A DNA stretch of 64,000 bases from Desulfovibrio ferrophilus (GCF_003966735.1 NZ_AP017378.1:1039501-1103500), one strand, 5' to 3'. Positions 53,710-62,769 are shown, numbered from the stretch's first letter. The notes: generated by a model not told the origin, from the letters alone. Translations and numbers: made by a program.

Positions 53710-53740
53710 AGCAACGCCTCCACTTGTTCAGACCTACGAT

Positions 53741-53774
53741 AAAGGCCCGCTGTCCTCACGGATGGCGGGCCTTT
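53741..53774 (+). terminator. Terminator of glnN
   Basis: AAAGGCCCGCTGTCC and GGATGGCGGGCCTTT form a strong stem around TCAC, followed by TT. Confidence 0.88.
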
Positions 53775-53813
53775 TGCTTGTATTTATGGCTCAATATTCA
53801 GGAAATTACATTC

Positions 53814-54242
53814 TCAATGTTTTCTTGCCTTGCGGATATTGTATACGGCCCGCCCTTCGGCCAGTACGCTCTGAGGCTCGCCTTTGGCATAGACTTGAAC
53901 GTGGGCATTGCCCACGCGGTTGCCATGGAGCTTGATATGCCCTTCGGCCACCAAGTCGCAGCCAATGGCGGGCTTGAGATAATCCACCCTCAAATCAATG
54001 GTGGAAATACGGTCGGCTATCCCCGAAGCCGCCCAGACAGTAAATCCACCGCACGTATCCACAAGGGTGGAGATGACCCCTCCATGAATCGCCTTGCGCC
54101 GTGCGTCACCGACCAAATTATCTGAATACGGGATGCACAGCTTGCACATCCCCGGTTCCAGGGCAAGAAGCTTCATGCCGACGTATTTGTTATATGGAAT
54201 TTGATTTTCAATCAGGTCTTTGAAAGCGTCGTAATCGGTCAT
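53814..54242 (-). CDS. PaaI-family hotdog thioesterase
   Basis: This 142-residue protein carries the hotdog signature IHGGVISTLVDTCGGFTVWAA, with the active-site His-Gly-Gly and Asp, and STIDLRVDYLKPA on the next strand. It probably hydrolyses an acyl- or aryl-CoA; substrate unknown. It lies downstream of the PAQR gene on the same strand with about 70 bases between, so a shared transcript is possible. Confidence 0.87.
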   Translation of the reverse strand: MTDYDAFKDLIENQIPYNKYVGMKLLALEPGMCKLCIPYSDNLVGDARRKAIHGGVISTLVDTCGGFTVWAASGIADRISTIDLRVDYLKPAIGCDLVAEGHIKLHGNRVGNAHVQVYAKGEPQSVLAEGRAVYNIRKARKH

Positions 54243-54311
54243 GCTGGAAACTCGCGTAGTGTGAGAATGGATAATTGAACAGGATAATCCATCAGAGGCA
54301 TGGAGGCATGC

Positions 54312-54974
54312 TTAGGCGAAACGGGTCACATAGCGGTACATCACCCAGAAATGGGAAAAGGTCCCCATCATCACAAAGATGTGAAAAATTTCATGAAATC
54401 CAAAATACTTGGGCCAGGGATCAGGCCTCTTCAAAGCATAAATGACTCCGCCGATCGTATAAAAGAGTCCACCTGCCAGCAACCAGCCCAGAGCTGCGGG
54501 TGGCAGTGTTTGGAACAACGGATAGACACCGACCACCACAAGCCATCCCATGAGCAGATAATTTGCTGTAGACAGCCAGCGCGGAGCATTCATCCAGAAC
54601 AGTTTCAGTATCAGACCAACCAGGGCCAGCCCCCAGACTGTTCCAAACAAACTCCAACCCCAGGCACCCCGGATAGGGATCAGACAGATGGGCGTATATG
54701 TCCCTGCAATCATGAAAAAAATCATGATATGATCCAGTTTGCGCAATCGGGGCGTTCGTTTTTCGTCGTAGGGAATCAGGTGATAGCAGGTACTGGCCAC
54801 ATACAGACCGATCATCGTGGCCCCGAACACTGAAAAGGTAACGAGATGCCACGGCTTGACCGGTGACGAGGATTCAACCAGCAGGAGCACCAGACCGACA
54901 ATAGCCAGAAGAGCACCCAACAGGTGCGTCAAACCACTCACTGGGTCGCGTAGGCTCTTGTACAACGAGATCAT
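54312..54974 (-). CDS. PAQR / hemolysin III family membrane protein
   Basis: This 220-residue protein has seven membrane helices and the conserved metal-ligand positions of the PAQR family: STCYH with the first His, LDHIMIFFMIAGTYTP with Asp and Ser-like polar positions, and FHEIFHIFVMMG with the last two His. Bacterial members affect membrane fluidity or act as hydrolases; the name hemolysin III is historical. Its start abuts the stop of the GGDEF gene (one base apart), so the two are co-transcribed. Confidence 0.88.
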   Translation of the reverse strand: MISLYKSLRDPVSGLTHLLGALLAIVGLVLLLVESSSPVKPWHLVTFSVFGATMIGLYVASTCYHLIPYDEKRTPRLRKLDHIMIFFMIAGTYTPICLIPIRGAWGWSLFGTVWGLALVGLILKLFWMNAPRWLSTANYLLMGWLVVVGVYPLFQTLPPAALGWLLAGGLFYTIGGVIYALKRPDPWPKYFGFHEIFHIFVMMGTFSHFWVMYRYVTRFA

Positions 54975-57266
54975 CTAGTCAGCTTCCTTGGAGAGATGTT
55001 CCTCTCCAGAGAGATCGGTTTCCATGGAGCTATCAGCAAGGCGAAAACTGTTTTTCCCAGCCTTCTTGACCGAATACATCGCTTGGTCAGCCTTTTCAAG
55101 AAGATCGTCGACGGAAGTTCCATGGTCAGGATAGACACTGGCACCAATACTGGCAGAAATTCGGCACGCCTGCCCTGCGCATTGATAATCCCCTGTGAGA
55201 GTCTCCACAAAGGTCTGTCCCAGCGTGCTTACGGTCTTGATCCCTCGGACATTCCAGAGCAACACCGCGAATTCATCGCCTCCGAGTCTGGCCGCAACAT
55301 CGGATTGCCGCAGCCGCCAACGCAGGCGATCAGACACCTGGACAAGGAGATCATCCCCCGCCAAATGGCCGTAAGTGTCATTGATCTCCTTGAAACCATC
55401 CAGATCAATGAAGAGAATACCCACCTGCTCACCAGAGCGTTTGGCCTGAGCCAGCATATGGCGACAGGTTTGACGAAGCTGTTCGCGATTGGGCAGTCCG
55501 GTCAATGAATCCGTAGCAGCCTTGCGGCGCAGTTCATGTTCAGAGGCCTTGCGCTCACTGGCATCCGTGGCGACACCTTCGATAAAATGCAAGGTGTTAT
55601 CCCCAGAAAAAACACCACGGACATGAAGTTCAATCCAAAACTTCGAACCGTCTCGGCGCAAGCAGCTCGCTTGGAAACCAGCCACGGACTTCTCCGTACG
55701 TACCCGGTCCATCAAAACAATTCTGTCCTGAGGGTTTTCATACAACTCCATGCCTATATCGTTGACCTCACGCATGAGGGCTTCTGCCGAGTCAAACCCA
55801 AACAATCTGCCCATGGCGGCATTGGCATTGAGATATCGACCATGGGGCGTAGCAGTAAAGATACCTTCTGTCGCATTTTCGAAGATGGTACGATAGCGCT
55901 CTTCAGCGCTCTGCAAGGCCAGCTCGAGCTTCTTGCGTTCAGTGATGTCCCGTCCCACCCCCAGCACGCCGAGAACTTCTCCCTTAGCACTGATCATGGG
56001 GGCTTTGACCATTTCAACCAGGATTGGGTCCTTGCTGAAAAAACTCTTTGTTTCGTAGCTCAGAGGGGCCAGAGTCTCCAGTACGATTTTATCTTTGGCA
56101 ACAATCTGTTCAGCGAACCCCTTGGGATAAATTTCAAAATCTGTTTTGCCGATGACATCGTCAGGGTGTAGCCCCGTGCTCCCGGCGTATTTTTCGTTGC
56201 AGCCAAGATAAACACCGTCTGTATCCTTGAAAAAGATGAGTTCCGAAGCCGACTCGAACAGGGTCTTGAGTTGAGCCCTCTGCGCGTCGATCTGTCGCTC
56301 CTGACGTTTGATCCGGGTAATGTCGGTAATGACACCCATAAGGCCTTCAACCCGCCCGTGGTCATCCAGCACTGTCTGCTTGCTGAAAACCACGTCACGA
56401 TGGCCTGAGGCACCAACAACGACAGACTCATAGCGCTGCTGGGCCTGTCCTTGAGCCTGGAACAGGGCCTCATCCATTTCATGATAGATCGCAGCTTTGT
56501 CCGGGGGAGAAACATCGTACACGGTCTTGCCAAGAATGGCCTCGGAAGTGGTATCGAGCATGCGCAGGAAGGATTCATTGACCAACTGATACTTCCCATC
56601 CGTTGTCTTGTAGAAAAGCGGGTTGGCCATGGCGTCCAACAAGGCTTGTAAGAATCGGCCTTTATCTGCCAAATTCTTCTGGATGACCCGGTAGTCAGTC
56701 ACATCGACAACGCAGCCTTCGATGAATTCTTCATCAGAATACAATCGGGCAGTCATTAACACGTCGCGAAACGAGCCATCGACACGAATCAGCCGTATTT
56801 CCATATTATGGATGAATCCAGTGGCCTTAAGCTCTTCCACCATCCGTTGGCGGGACTCAGAATCTGCATAGATATCCACAGGGCTGACGTTGTCGACGAA
56901 ATCCTGTACAGATTCATATCCGTACATATTGGCTCCTGCCTGATTCACTGCCAGATATCTGGAACCGTCCAGCGAACTACGAAAGATCGCCACAGGTGCC
57001 ATTTCAAACAGCCCCTGATATTTCCTTTTGCTCAGACGCATTGCATCCATGGCTTCATCGCGCTCTTTAAGTGCCTGCCGCAAGAGCGATCCACGAAACC
57101 GAAGAATCACGAGTTGAATGATCAGAGCCACAATCGATAGCACCAGCAATCCCACAACACCGTTCTCAAAGGTGCCAGACAGGATTCTGATTCCATCGTT
57201 GGCAAGGGCAGCTGTACTCAGAGAACATAGTGCTGCCACTATCGCGGTCGCAACAATGCGATTCAT
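54975..57266 (-). CDS. Multi-PAS diguanylate cyclase
   Basis: This 763-residue protein has a cleavable-looking signal (MNRIVATAIVAALCSLSTAALA), one membrane helix (GVVGLLVLSIVALIIQLVIL) and four PAS domains, at about 75-190, 200-320, 330-450 and 460-580. Each ends in the typical DVTD/DITR/DITE-type segment. A complete GGDEF domain (about 590-750) follows, with GLPNREQLRQT and active-site RLGGDEF. It should make cyclic-di-GMP in response to cytosolic signals. It is first in a unit with the PAQR gene. Confidence 0.9.
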   Translation of the reverse strand: MNRIVATAIVAALCSLSTAALANDGIRILSGTFENGVVGLLVLSIVALIIQLVILRFRGSLLRQALKERDEAMDAMRLSKRKYQGLFEMAPVAIFRSSLDGSRYLAVNQAGANMYGYESVQDFVDNVSPVDIYADSESRQRMVEELKATGFIHNMEIRLIRVDGSFRDVLMTARLYSDEEFIEGCVVDVTDYRVIQKNLADKGRFLQALLDAMANPLFYKTTDGKYQLVNESFLRMLDTTSEAILGKTVYDVSPPDKAAIYHEMDEALFQAQGQAQQRYESVVVGASGHRDVVFSKQTVLDDHGRVEGLMGVITDITRIKRQERQIDAQRAQLKTLFESASELIFFKDTDGVYLGCNEKYAGSTGLHPDDVIGKTDFEIYPKGFAEQIVAKDKIVLETLAPLSYETKSFFSKDPILVEMVKAPMISAKGEVLGVLGVGRDITERKKLELALQSAEERYRTIFENATEGIFTATPHGRYLNANAAMGRLFGFDSAEALMREVNDIGMELYENPQDRIVLMDRVRTEKSVAGFQASCLRRDGSKFWIELHVRGVFSGDNTLHFIEGVATDASERKASEHELRRKAATDSLTGLPNREQLRQTCRHMLAQAKRSGEQVGILFIDLDGFKEINDTYGHLAGDDLLVQVSDRLRWRLRQSDVAARLGGDEFAVLLWNVRGIKTVSTLGQTFVETLTGDYQCAGQACRISASIGASVYPDHGTSVDDLLEKADQAMYSVKKAGKNSFRLADSSMETDLSGEEHLSKEAD

Positions 57267-57361
57267 TCACCTTCTCCACAGGGTGATAATATCCAATTCA
57301 AAACCAATCTTACGCCAAAACAGGACATTCTGCCAATCATGAGTAAAGATTAATTATCGAA

Positions 57362-57805
57362 TCAAACAGGAGCCGAAAGCTTGAAGCGCAATCGCAATAC
57401 ACCCTCTTCCCAGGAATGCGAGACCAGGCGAAACGCTCCAATTTCGGCAGTATTGGAGACATGCTCCCCGATGCACGGACAGGCATCGTACTCACCCACA
57501 TGTACGATCCTCACAACATCCACATCAGGATCCGGCAAGCGAGACAAATTAAACAACTCCGCGGCTTGATTCACGGGCATCATCTCTTCTATAACAGCTA
57601 GGCCTGAGGCTAGGACATCGTTGACTCGCATTTCAACTTCAACGGCCTCTTCATCGGTCATGGTTCGATCAAAATGGTAATCGCATTTTGATTTCTTGGA
57701 ATTGATATGAGCACTGAAGCAACGATCACTCTCCAAAACACGAACCATGGTCTGGTTCAAAATATGTTCCGCGGTGTGCATTCGTGGATAGGATGGCTTG
57801 GACAT
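57362..57805 (-). CDS. AlaX-like alanyl-tRNA editing protein
   Basis: This 147-residue protein holds the four metal ligands of the AlaRS/ThrRS second additional domain: HTAEH (two His) near residue 10 and CPCIGEHV (Cys and His) near residue 110. It likely removes Ser or Gly wrongly attached to tRNA-Ala. A strong AAGGAG lies just before ATG 57805; the longer frame to 57838 has no ribosome site. Free-standing, no synthetase next to it. A different hydrolase using the same fold is possible. Confidence 0.82.
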   Translation of the reverse strand: MSKPSYPRMHTAEHILNQTMVRVLESDRCFSAHINSKKSKCDYHFDRTMTDEEAVEVEMRVNDVLASGLAVIEEMMPVNQAAELFNLSRLPDPDVDVVRIVHVGEYDACPCIGEHVSNTAEIGAFRLVSHSWEEGVLRLRFKLSAPV

Positions 57806-58004
57806 GGGGGTGGCTCCTTGATAAAAAATCAAATACACGGCCTCTTACATGCCGTAAAGCTCACCTGGAGCCCGTATTTGGAGGATGAGATGGATTGACA
57901 GAGACAACGGGCAGCGCTAGTTGCATTGCGCGGCAGCAACCCAAGTGGTACACCGCCTGTGTTGATAACGATCCGGAAACAATCACGCAATTTGCGAGCT
58001 TTCA

Positions 58005-58199
58005 ATGACTGAAGATCAAATACAAGAACTTGATTGGTATTCCTGCCTGCATTGCGGCTGGACCTTCAAACCTGAACGCGGCTACCCTGAGATGAACCTT
58101 CCCAAGGGGACGGACTTCAACACTGTCGATGCCGACTTCAAATGCCCGAAGTGCGGCGCTGGTCTCAAAGATTTCGCTCTTAGAGATAAACCTTATTAA
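58005..58199 (+). CDS. Rubredoxin-like small protein
   Basis: This 64-residue protein has two CxxC pairs (CLHCG at about 14-18, CPKCG at about 47-51), the spacing of rubredoxin. The middle departs from the family: GWTFKPERGYPEMNLPKGTDF in place of GYVYDPxxGD, and aromatic core positions are changed. It could be an electron carrier or a rubredoxin-fold zinc protein. It is followed 18 bases on by a methyltransferase gene, so the two form a unit. Confidence 0.78.
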   Translation: MTEDQIQELDWYSCLHCGWTFKPERGYPEMNLPKGTDFNTVDADFKCPKCGAGLKDFALRDKPY

Positions 58200-58217
58200 C
58201 TCGGCAGGATAAGCAAG

Positions 58218-58832
58218 ATGAGTAATGGTCCTAGCAAGTACGTACTGCACGTCGGATGCGGCGTCAAAAAACCAGGACGATTACATTCCATGTTTACTTC
58301 GTCTGAGTGGAACGAGGTACGGCTGGACATCAATCCCATGGCACGGCCCGATCTCATTGCCTCCATTACGGATATGCGCATCGTTGCCACTGCATCCATG
58401 GACGCCCTCTATTCATCCCATAATCTTGAGCATCTTCTTCCACACGAGGTCACCAAGGCCCTTGGTGAATTCCAACGTGTGCTGAAACCAAAGGGCATGG
58501 CGCTGATCGCTGTTCCCGATCTGCAGGCCGCTGCGGCGCTGATTGCACAGGACAAACCTGATCAGGCCATTTACACCTCTCCCCTTGGCCCCGTGACTCC
58601 CATGGATATTCTTTATGGTCATTCCAAGGCTTTGGAACGCGGCAACCTGTTCATGCTGCATAAAACCGGATTTACGGCATCCTCGCTTGGCAAGGCATTG
58701 CGTATTTCCGGGTTTTCCAAAGTGGAGGTCACCCGTGACTCCGGGAGCGTCGCCCTCTGGGCCAAAGCCTATGTATCAGACCAGACAGCCCCCTCCTCAC
58801 CCAAGGTATCCTCCGGTCCCTTTGGCAATTAG
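58218..58832 (+). CDS. SAM-dependent methyltransferase
   Basis: This 204-residue protein has a class I methyltransferase core: motif I YVLHVGCGVKKPG near residue 12, then RLDINP as the strand-2 acidic end, and DALYSSHNLEHLLPHEVTKALGEFQRVLKPKG (type 11 signature H-x-L-E-H and L-K-P-G-G-like). Substrate unknown. It is paired with the rubredoxin-like gene 18 bases upstream, in an arrangement that might tie methylation to redox state, but that is a guess. Confidence 0.85.
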   Translation: MSNGPSKYVLHVGCGVKKPGRLHSMFTSSEWNEVRLDINPMARPDLIASITDMRIVATASMDALYSSHNLEHLLPHEVTKALGEFQRVLKPKGMALIAVPDLQAAAALIAQDKPDQAIYTSPLGPVTPMDILYGHSKALERGNLFMLHKTGFTASSLGKALRISGFSKVEVTRDSGSVALWAKAYVSDQTAPSSPKVSSGPFGN

Positions 58833-58871
58833 ACCTTTCGGGACCATCTACGACCTCATTTACTTGAGCGG

Positions 58872-58887
58872 TTGTACAAATGTACAA
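58872..58887 (+). promoter_or_regulatory. Perfect palindrome upstream of rubredoxin
   Basis: TTGTACAAATGTACAA: perfect seven-base arms around AA, in the gap between the methyltransferase stop and the rubredoxin gene. It looks like the operator of a dimeric regulator. The gap is AT-rich and must contain the rubredoxin promoter. Confidence 0.55.
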
Positions 58888-59047
58888 TCGCATAACAAAT
58901 GATACCAAGATGTTACATATTAAGCGTTTCTGAATTCTCAGTACTGAAAAGCCTGGCAAACCCAATTCACACAGAAGCTTGCGTTTTTTCCATGGCAAGC
59001 TATTATATTCCCATTCACAGAAACACTACACAAGAGTGGAGGATAGA

Positions 59048-59206
59048 ATGGACAAATGGGAATGCCCTTGTGGCTACGTCTACGATCCCGAGGAAGGCGA
59101 CATCGAAAATGGCGTCGAGCCTGGTACTCCCTGGGAGAAAGTTCCGGAAGATTGGGTCTGCCCCAAGTGTGGCGCTGAAAAAGAATATTTCGAAAAGCTT
59201 GATTAA
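59048..59206 (+). CDS. Rubredoxin with CPCG first cysteine pair
   Basis: This 52-residue protein fits rubredoxin throughout ([37 protein letters not shown]), an Fe(Cys)4 electron carrier. The first pair reads [10 protein letters not shown], with one residue between the Cys in place of the usual two. The DNA (GAATGCCCTTGTGGC) is clear on this point. ATG 59048 follows GAGGATAGA; the longer frame from 58979 has no support. Confidence 0.9.
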   Translation: MDKWECPCGYVYDPEEGDIENGVEPGTPWEKVPEDWVCPKCGAEKEYFEKLD

Positions 59207-59240
59207 TACGAATCTGACCGGGGGGGATCCGGTGTAAATG

Positions 59241-59272
59241 CAGGGCCCGTATGGAAATCCATGCGGGCCCTG
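59241..59272 (+). terminator. Strong hairpin after rubredoxin
   Basis: CAGGGCCCGTATGG and CCATGCGGGCCCTG form a 14-bp stem (one G-U) with an AAAT loop. The U-tract is weak on the plus strand (TGCTTTG); it lies between convergent genes. Confidence 0.75.
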
Positions 59273-59347
59273 TGCTTTGCACATCAGCCAAAACTCTTTT
59301 TGTTCAACCGACTGCGCCGGACTGCAACATCATCCATGAAAAGATGT

Positions 59348-60067
59348 TTATGAGCTGATGTTTTTGGGCTTTTTGGCCAGGATCAAAGAAAAGTATTGAG
59401 GACCATCGCCATTGGTTGAACAGTCCTCTGCTATCCGTTCACCCTGCTGCCCGCAGTTGGACACAAGCACTGATGATTTAAGCATCCCGATATCCTCCAG
59501 ACTTTGCTGGATATCGTCAAAATGCTTGTAGGCCTTGAGCACCACGACACTGTCGGCCATTTCAGCGGCCTTGCGCAGATTTCCCCCGCCATTGGCTCCA
59601 GACACCACAGCCAGAGTTTCCTCGGCCTCCACCAGGATGGTTCCTGACGCGGCCGCAGCGGCATTGTAAGAAGTGATCCCCGGCACAACTTCCACAGGGG
59701 CCTGTGCATCCAGCTCGTGCAACGTTCGCCACAGATACCCGAACGTGCTGTACGTCATGGGATCTCCCAAAGTCAGAAACGCCACGTTCAATCCTTGGCG
59801 CAGATCATCCAGAACCCGCTGAGCATTGGCTGTCCAGGCTTCACCCAGGATATTCTTGTCACGGGTCATGGGAAATGGCAGTGACTGGACATCCACCCCC
59901 TCGCGCAGATGGGGGCGCACGATACCATGGGAAACAGAGTGAGTATTCTTGCTGGAGCGGGCTGCATAAACCCTGTCAACACTGGACAGGACCTTCACAG
60001 CCTTCAGGGTCAACAAATCCGGATCACCCGGACCAGTGCCCACTCCATAAAGGATTCCGTAATTCAT
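59348..60067 (-). CDS. cobI: Precorrin-2 C20-methyltransferase (CobI/CbiL)
   Basis: This 239-residue enzyme of the SAM-dependent uroporphyrin/corrin methyltransferase family shows GILYGVGTGPGDPDLLTLKAVKVL at the N-terminus (P-loop-like G-x-G-x-G-D), LTLGDPMTYSTFGYL and VEVVPGITSYNAAAA. It methylates C20 of (cobalt-)precorrin-2, an early corrin step. It starts inside the stop of the binding-protein gene (four-base overlap), so it belongs to the riboswitch-controlled operon. With periplasmic CbiK first in the operon it points to cobalt-early B12 synthesis, as inferred from operon content. Confidence 0.92.
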   Translation of the reverse strand: MNYGILYGVGTGPGDPDLLTLKAVKVLSSVDRVYAARSSKNTHSVSHGIVRPHLREGVDVQSLPFPMTRDKNILGEAWTANAQRVLDDLRQGLNVAFLTLGDPMTYSTFGYLWRTLHELDAQAPVEVVPGITSYNAAAAASGTILVEAEETLAVVSGANGGGNLRKAAEMADSVVVLKAYKHFDDIQQSLEDIGMLKSSVLVSNCGQQGERIAEDCSTNGDGPQYFSLILAKKPKNISS

Positions 60068-61038
60068 TGAGGGTCCTTCTGGTTACACATTATCTCTGGA
60101 TGCAGAAAACCTGCGAGATGCTCAACAGCATCCACGGCGCGTGGGCCGGGTCTGGAAAACAGGCTTTCGTCCACAAGTAGTGTCCGATTCTGCTTCACGG
60201 CTCTCAACTGTGAGTATAAAGGACGCTTGATCAGTGGCAACGGGTTGCGATTCATGGCCCCTTCCTGAACGACATAGACATCCGGGTCCAGACCAATCAG
60301 CCCTTCTTCACCAAGGCGTACGATCTTGCGTTCTGACACGACAGCGTTATCGCCTCCTGCCCGTTCAATAATATCATTGACGATGCCCCCTCTCCCCGCA
60401 GCCAACAGGCTGGGCGAACGCACCTCGAAAAAAATTCGTGGTCTGTCCTTCAATTTTTCCAAACAGTTAGCCAGAGCTGACAAGCGCAACGTCATATTAT
60501 CTATGAGTAACTGTGCTGAACCCGGCGCTCCGACCAACGTTCCCATGGCCTTGATGGCCTCAAACAATTCCCCAAAGGTCGTTGGATTAAACACTGCCAC
60601 ATTCAGGCCGTGCTTGCGCAAGGCATCCACCGTTTGCACGGCTTCCTTGCGTCCTGCGAGTTGAATCACCACGTCCGGGCGAAGCCCTACAATCAACTCC
60701 AGACTCGGGCGCATGTGCGTCCCCACGGAGGGGAGATGAGCCAGTGTCGGTATCGACGCATCGGCTTTGGTTCGGGCCACAAGGCGATCGTTCTGCCCCA
60801 TGGACACGAACAACTCACTGAAGGCCCCGTACAGACATATCACGCGCCGGGCAGGAGCCTCCAAACGGATGACGCTTCCCTGTCCATCCACGATCTCTAC
60901 AGGATCAGCGAATGCCGGCGTCCCGAGCAACAGCACAAGTGGTACTGCCAGGCACAAAATGAGCCTGAGGAACTCCTGTTCCGGGGTGCGGTCCCACCAT
61001 GACTCTGGTTCCGAATATGTGGCTGAGAGTCTCTTCAT
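60064..61038 (-). CDS. Cobalamin/metal-chelate ABC substrate-binding protein
   Basis: This 324-residue protein has a late signal peptide (FLRLILCLAVPLVLLLGTPAFA) after an unusually long polar start. It then has the BtuF/FepB fold: ARRVICLYGAFSELFVSMGQNDRLVART, LELIVGLRPDVVIQL and AGGDNAV. It delivers a corrinoid, cobalt chelate or siderophore to the permease. ATG 61038 has AGGA eight bases upstream and overlaps the ATPase gene by 134 bases, which is long for a co-transcribed pair; a later start could shorten the overlap. Confidence 0.85.
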   Translation of the reverse strand: MKRLSATYSEPESWWDRTPEQEFLRLILCLAVPLVLLLGTPAFADPVEIVDGQGSVIRLEAPARRVICLYGAFSELFVSMGQNDRLVARTKADASIPTLAHLPSVGTHMRPSLELIVGLRPDVVIQLAGRKEAVQTVDALRKHGLNVAVFNPTTFGELFEAIKAMGTLVGAPGSAQLLIDNMTLRLSALANCLEKLKDRPRIFFEVRSPSLLAAGRGGIVNDIIERAGGDNAVVSERKIVRLGEEGLIGLDPDVYVVQEGAMNRNPLPLIKRPLYSQLRAVKQNRTLLVDESLFSRPGPRAVDAVEHLAGFLHPEIMCNQKDPQ

Positions 61039-61723
61039 TGAATACATCCTGAGTGCAGCCATGTGCAGCTACACGTCCGTCTTTCAAAAAATACAAATGA
61101 TCACAATACAGAGCGGCAAGATTGATGTCATGAACGGCAATCAGGGCAGAGGCACCCTCTAGAGTCAATTCACGCACCAGATCAAACAGGACCACGGTTC
61201 CAGCCAGATCCATGCTCGCCGTAGGTTCATCCAGCAGGAGCGTTCCAGCCTCCTGGGCCAAGGCCCTGGCAAAAAGCACCCGTTGCAGCTCTCCACCGGA
61301 TATCTGATCAACAGGCCGATCCCACAAGGCTTCAACCCCAGCCTGCCGCATGCAGGCCCGGGCGACACCCCGATCCTTGGAATCGTTTCCGCCCCACCAC
61401 CCGGTCTGATAGGCCCAACGCCCCATAAGCACCACCGAAGAGCAGCGCAAGGCAAATGTCGTCTCGGCCCTTTGTGGCACGCAGGCAATACGCTGGGCAC
61501 GCTCACGGGAAGTCATGGCATGCACATCGCACAGGTCCGCCCCATGCTCCACCCTGCCCGCTACGGGGGGCAGAATCCCTGCCAAGGTTGAAATCAGAGT
61601 CGTCTTGCCACTGCCGTTGGGCCCCAGCAACCCGGCAATCTCGCCAGGTCGCAGACTCAAGTTTACATCTTGTAATACTTGCCGCCCTCCATGGGCACAG
61701 CCCAGTGTGGTCGCGCGGATCAT
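60905..61723 (-). CDS. FecE/BtuD-type ABC transporter ATPase
   Basis: This 272-residue ATPase has Walker A LGPNGSGKT, signature QISGGELQRVLFARALAQ, Walker B TLLLDEPTASMD and the H-loop VHDINLAA, of the iron-siderophore/B12 importer subfamily. The C-terminal tail (GPHPGTGVPQAHF onward) overlaps the start of the binding-protein gene. It overlaps the permease stop by four bases. Powers uptake through the FecCD-type permease. Confidence 0.9.
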   Translation of the reverse strand: MIRATTLGCAHGGRQVLQDVNLSLRPGEIAGLLGPNGSGKTTLISTLAGILPPVAGRVEHGADLCDVHAMTSRERAQRIACVPQRAETTFALRCSSVVLMGRWAYQTGWWGGNDSKDRGVARACMRQAGVEALWDRPVDQISGGELQRVLFARALAQEAGTLLLDEPTASMDLAGTVVLFDLVRELTLEGASALIAVHDINLAALYCDHLYFLKDGRVAAHGCTQDVFNEETLSHIFGTRVMVGPHPGTGVPQAHFVPGSTTCAVARDAGIR

Positions 61724-62769
61724 AAAGATTTTCCGCCTTTGCGACGCAGCAGCAAACAGAAGAACGGCCCACCCAGAAGCGCCGTAATGACTCCCACGGG
61801 CAATTCCTGCCCGCCCGAAAGGATGGTTCGGGCGGCCACGTCAGACCAGATCAGCACAACGCCACCGGCCAGAGCTGAAATACACACAAGGGGTCGATGC
61901 TCGGCACCGATCACCAGACGTACAAGGTGCGGCACCACCAGCCCCACAAAGCCGATGACACCGGACACGGAAACAGCCGCCCCTGTCATCAGGCTGGCAG
62001 CCAAAAGCAATTTAAGGCGTGACCGATCAGCATCAAGCCCCAACAACCGGGCTTGGGAGTCTCCCATAGACAGTAGATCTATCTCACGAGCCCAAAGTAC
62101 AGCCGCCAGGCCACCGAACAGCATATAAGGCCAGGCAAAGGCCACATGCTCCCAGCTTCGGCCCTGAAAACTGCCCATCACCCAGAATACAATACCTGCC
62201 ACGGATTCCTCATCCAGAGATTTCAGTAAGGAAATCAATGCGGAGAGGAATGTTGCGACCACGATACCGGCCAGAACCACGGTTTCACGGCGCAGGCGAC
62301 CAGCCACACGGCCCAGAGAAATGACCGCTGCCAAGGCCAAGACTGCTCCCACCATGGCAGCCAGGGGCAATACCCCCATGCCCAGCCAGATCGGAAGCGA
62401 TGCCACGCCCAGAAAGATGGCCAATGAGGCGCCAAATGCTGCACCGGTGGACACGCCAATGGTGAAGGGATCGGCAAGAGGATTTTGTAAAATCCCCTGG
62501 AATACGGCTCCTGCAGCAGCCAAAGACGCCCCGACCAGCCAGGCCAGGCAGGCCCGAGGCAGGCGAATATCATTCACCACCAGCCCCATGGCCGCATCGA
62601 GGCTTTGCCCTGCATTGAATCCAAACAGCGTTCCCAAATGCTCTGCAACCTGATCAGCAGGAATGGACAGGGGACCAAACAGACAGCCCGCAAATACGGA
62701 CAGGATCGACCCCAGAGCCAACAACCCTCCAAGGGCTGTCAGCCGGGTCTTGCGTCCCGATTCCGTCAT
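61720..62769 (-). CDS. FecCD/BtuC-type ABC permease
   Basis: This 349-residue permease of about ten helices shows LPRACLAWLVGASLAAAGAVFQGILQNPLADPFTIGVSTGAAFGAS (family signature), then GMGVLPLAAMVGAVLA, and the coupling helix near the late G-FVGLVVPHLVRL. It forms a homodimer in the inner membrane with the ATPase next to it. ATG 62769 has GAGGAG eight bases upstream, preferred over 62784. The operon context (cbiK, cobI, riboswitch) favours cobalamin, a precursor or cobalt chelate over iron siderophore. Confidence 0.9.
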   Translation of the reverse strand: MTESGRKTRLTALGGLLALGSILSVFAGCLFGPLSIPADQVAEHLGTLFGFNAGQSLDAAMGLVVNDIRLPRACLAWLVGASLAAAGAVFQGILQNPLADPFTIGVSTGAAFGASLAIFLGVASLPIWLGMGVLPLAAMVGAVLALAAVISLGRVAGRLRRETVVLAGIVVATFLSALISLLKSLDEESVAGIVFWVMGSFQGRSWEHVAFAWPYMLFGGLAAVLWAREIDLLSMGDSQARLLGLDADRSRLKLLLAASLMTGAAVSVSGVIGFVGLVVPHLVRLVIGAEHRPLVCISALAGGVVLIWSDVAARTILSGGQELPVGVITALLGGPFFCLLLRRKGGKSL

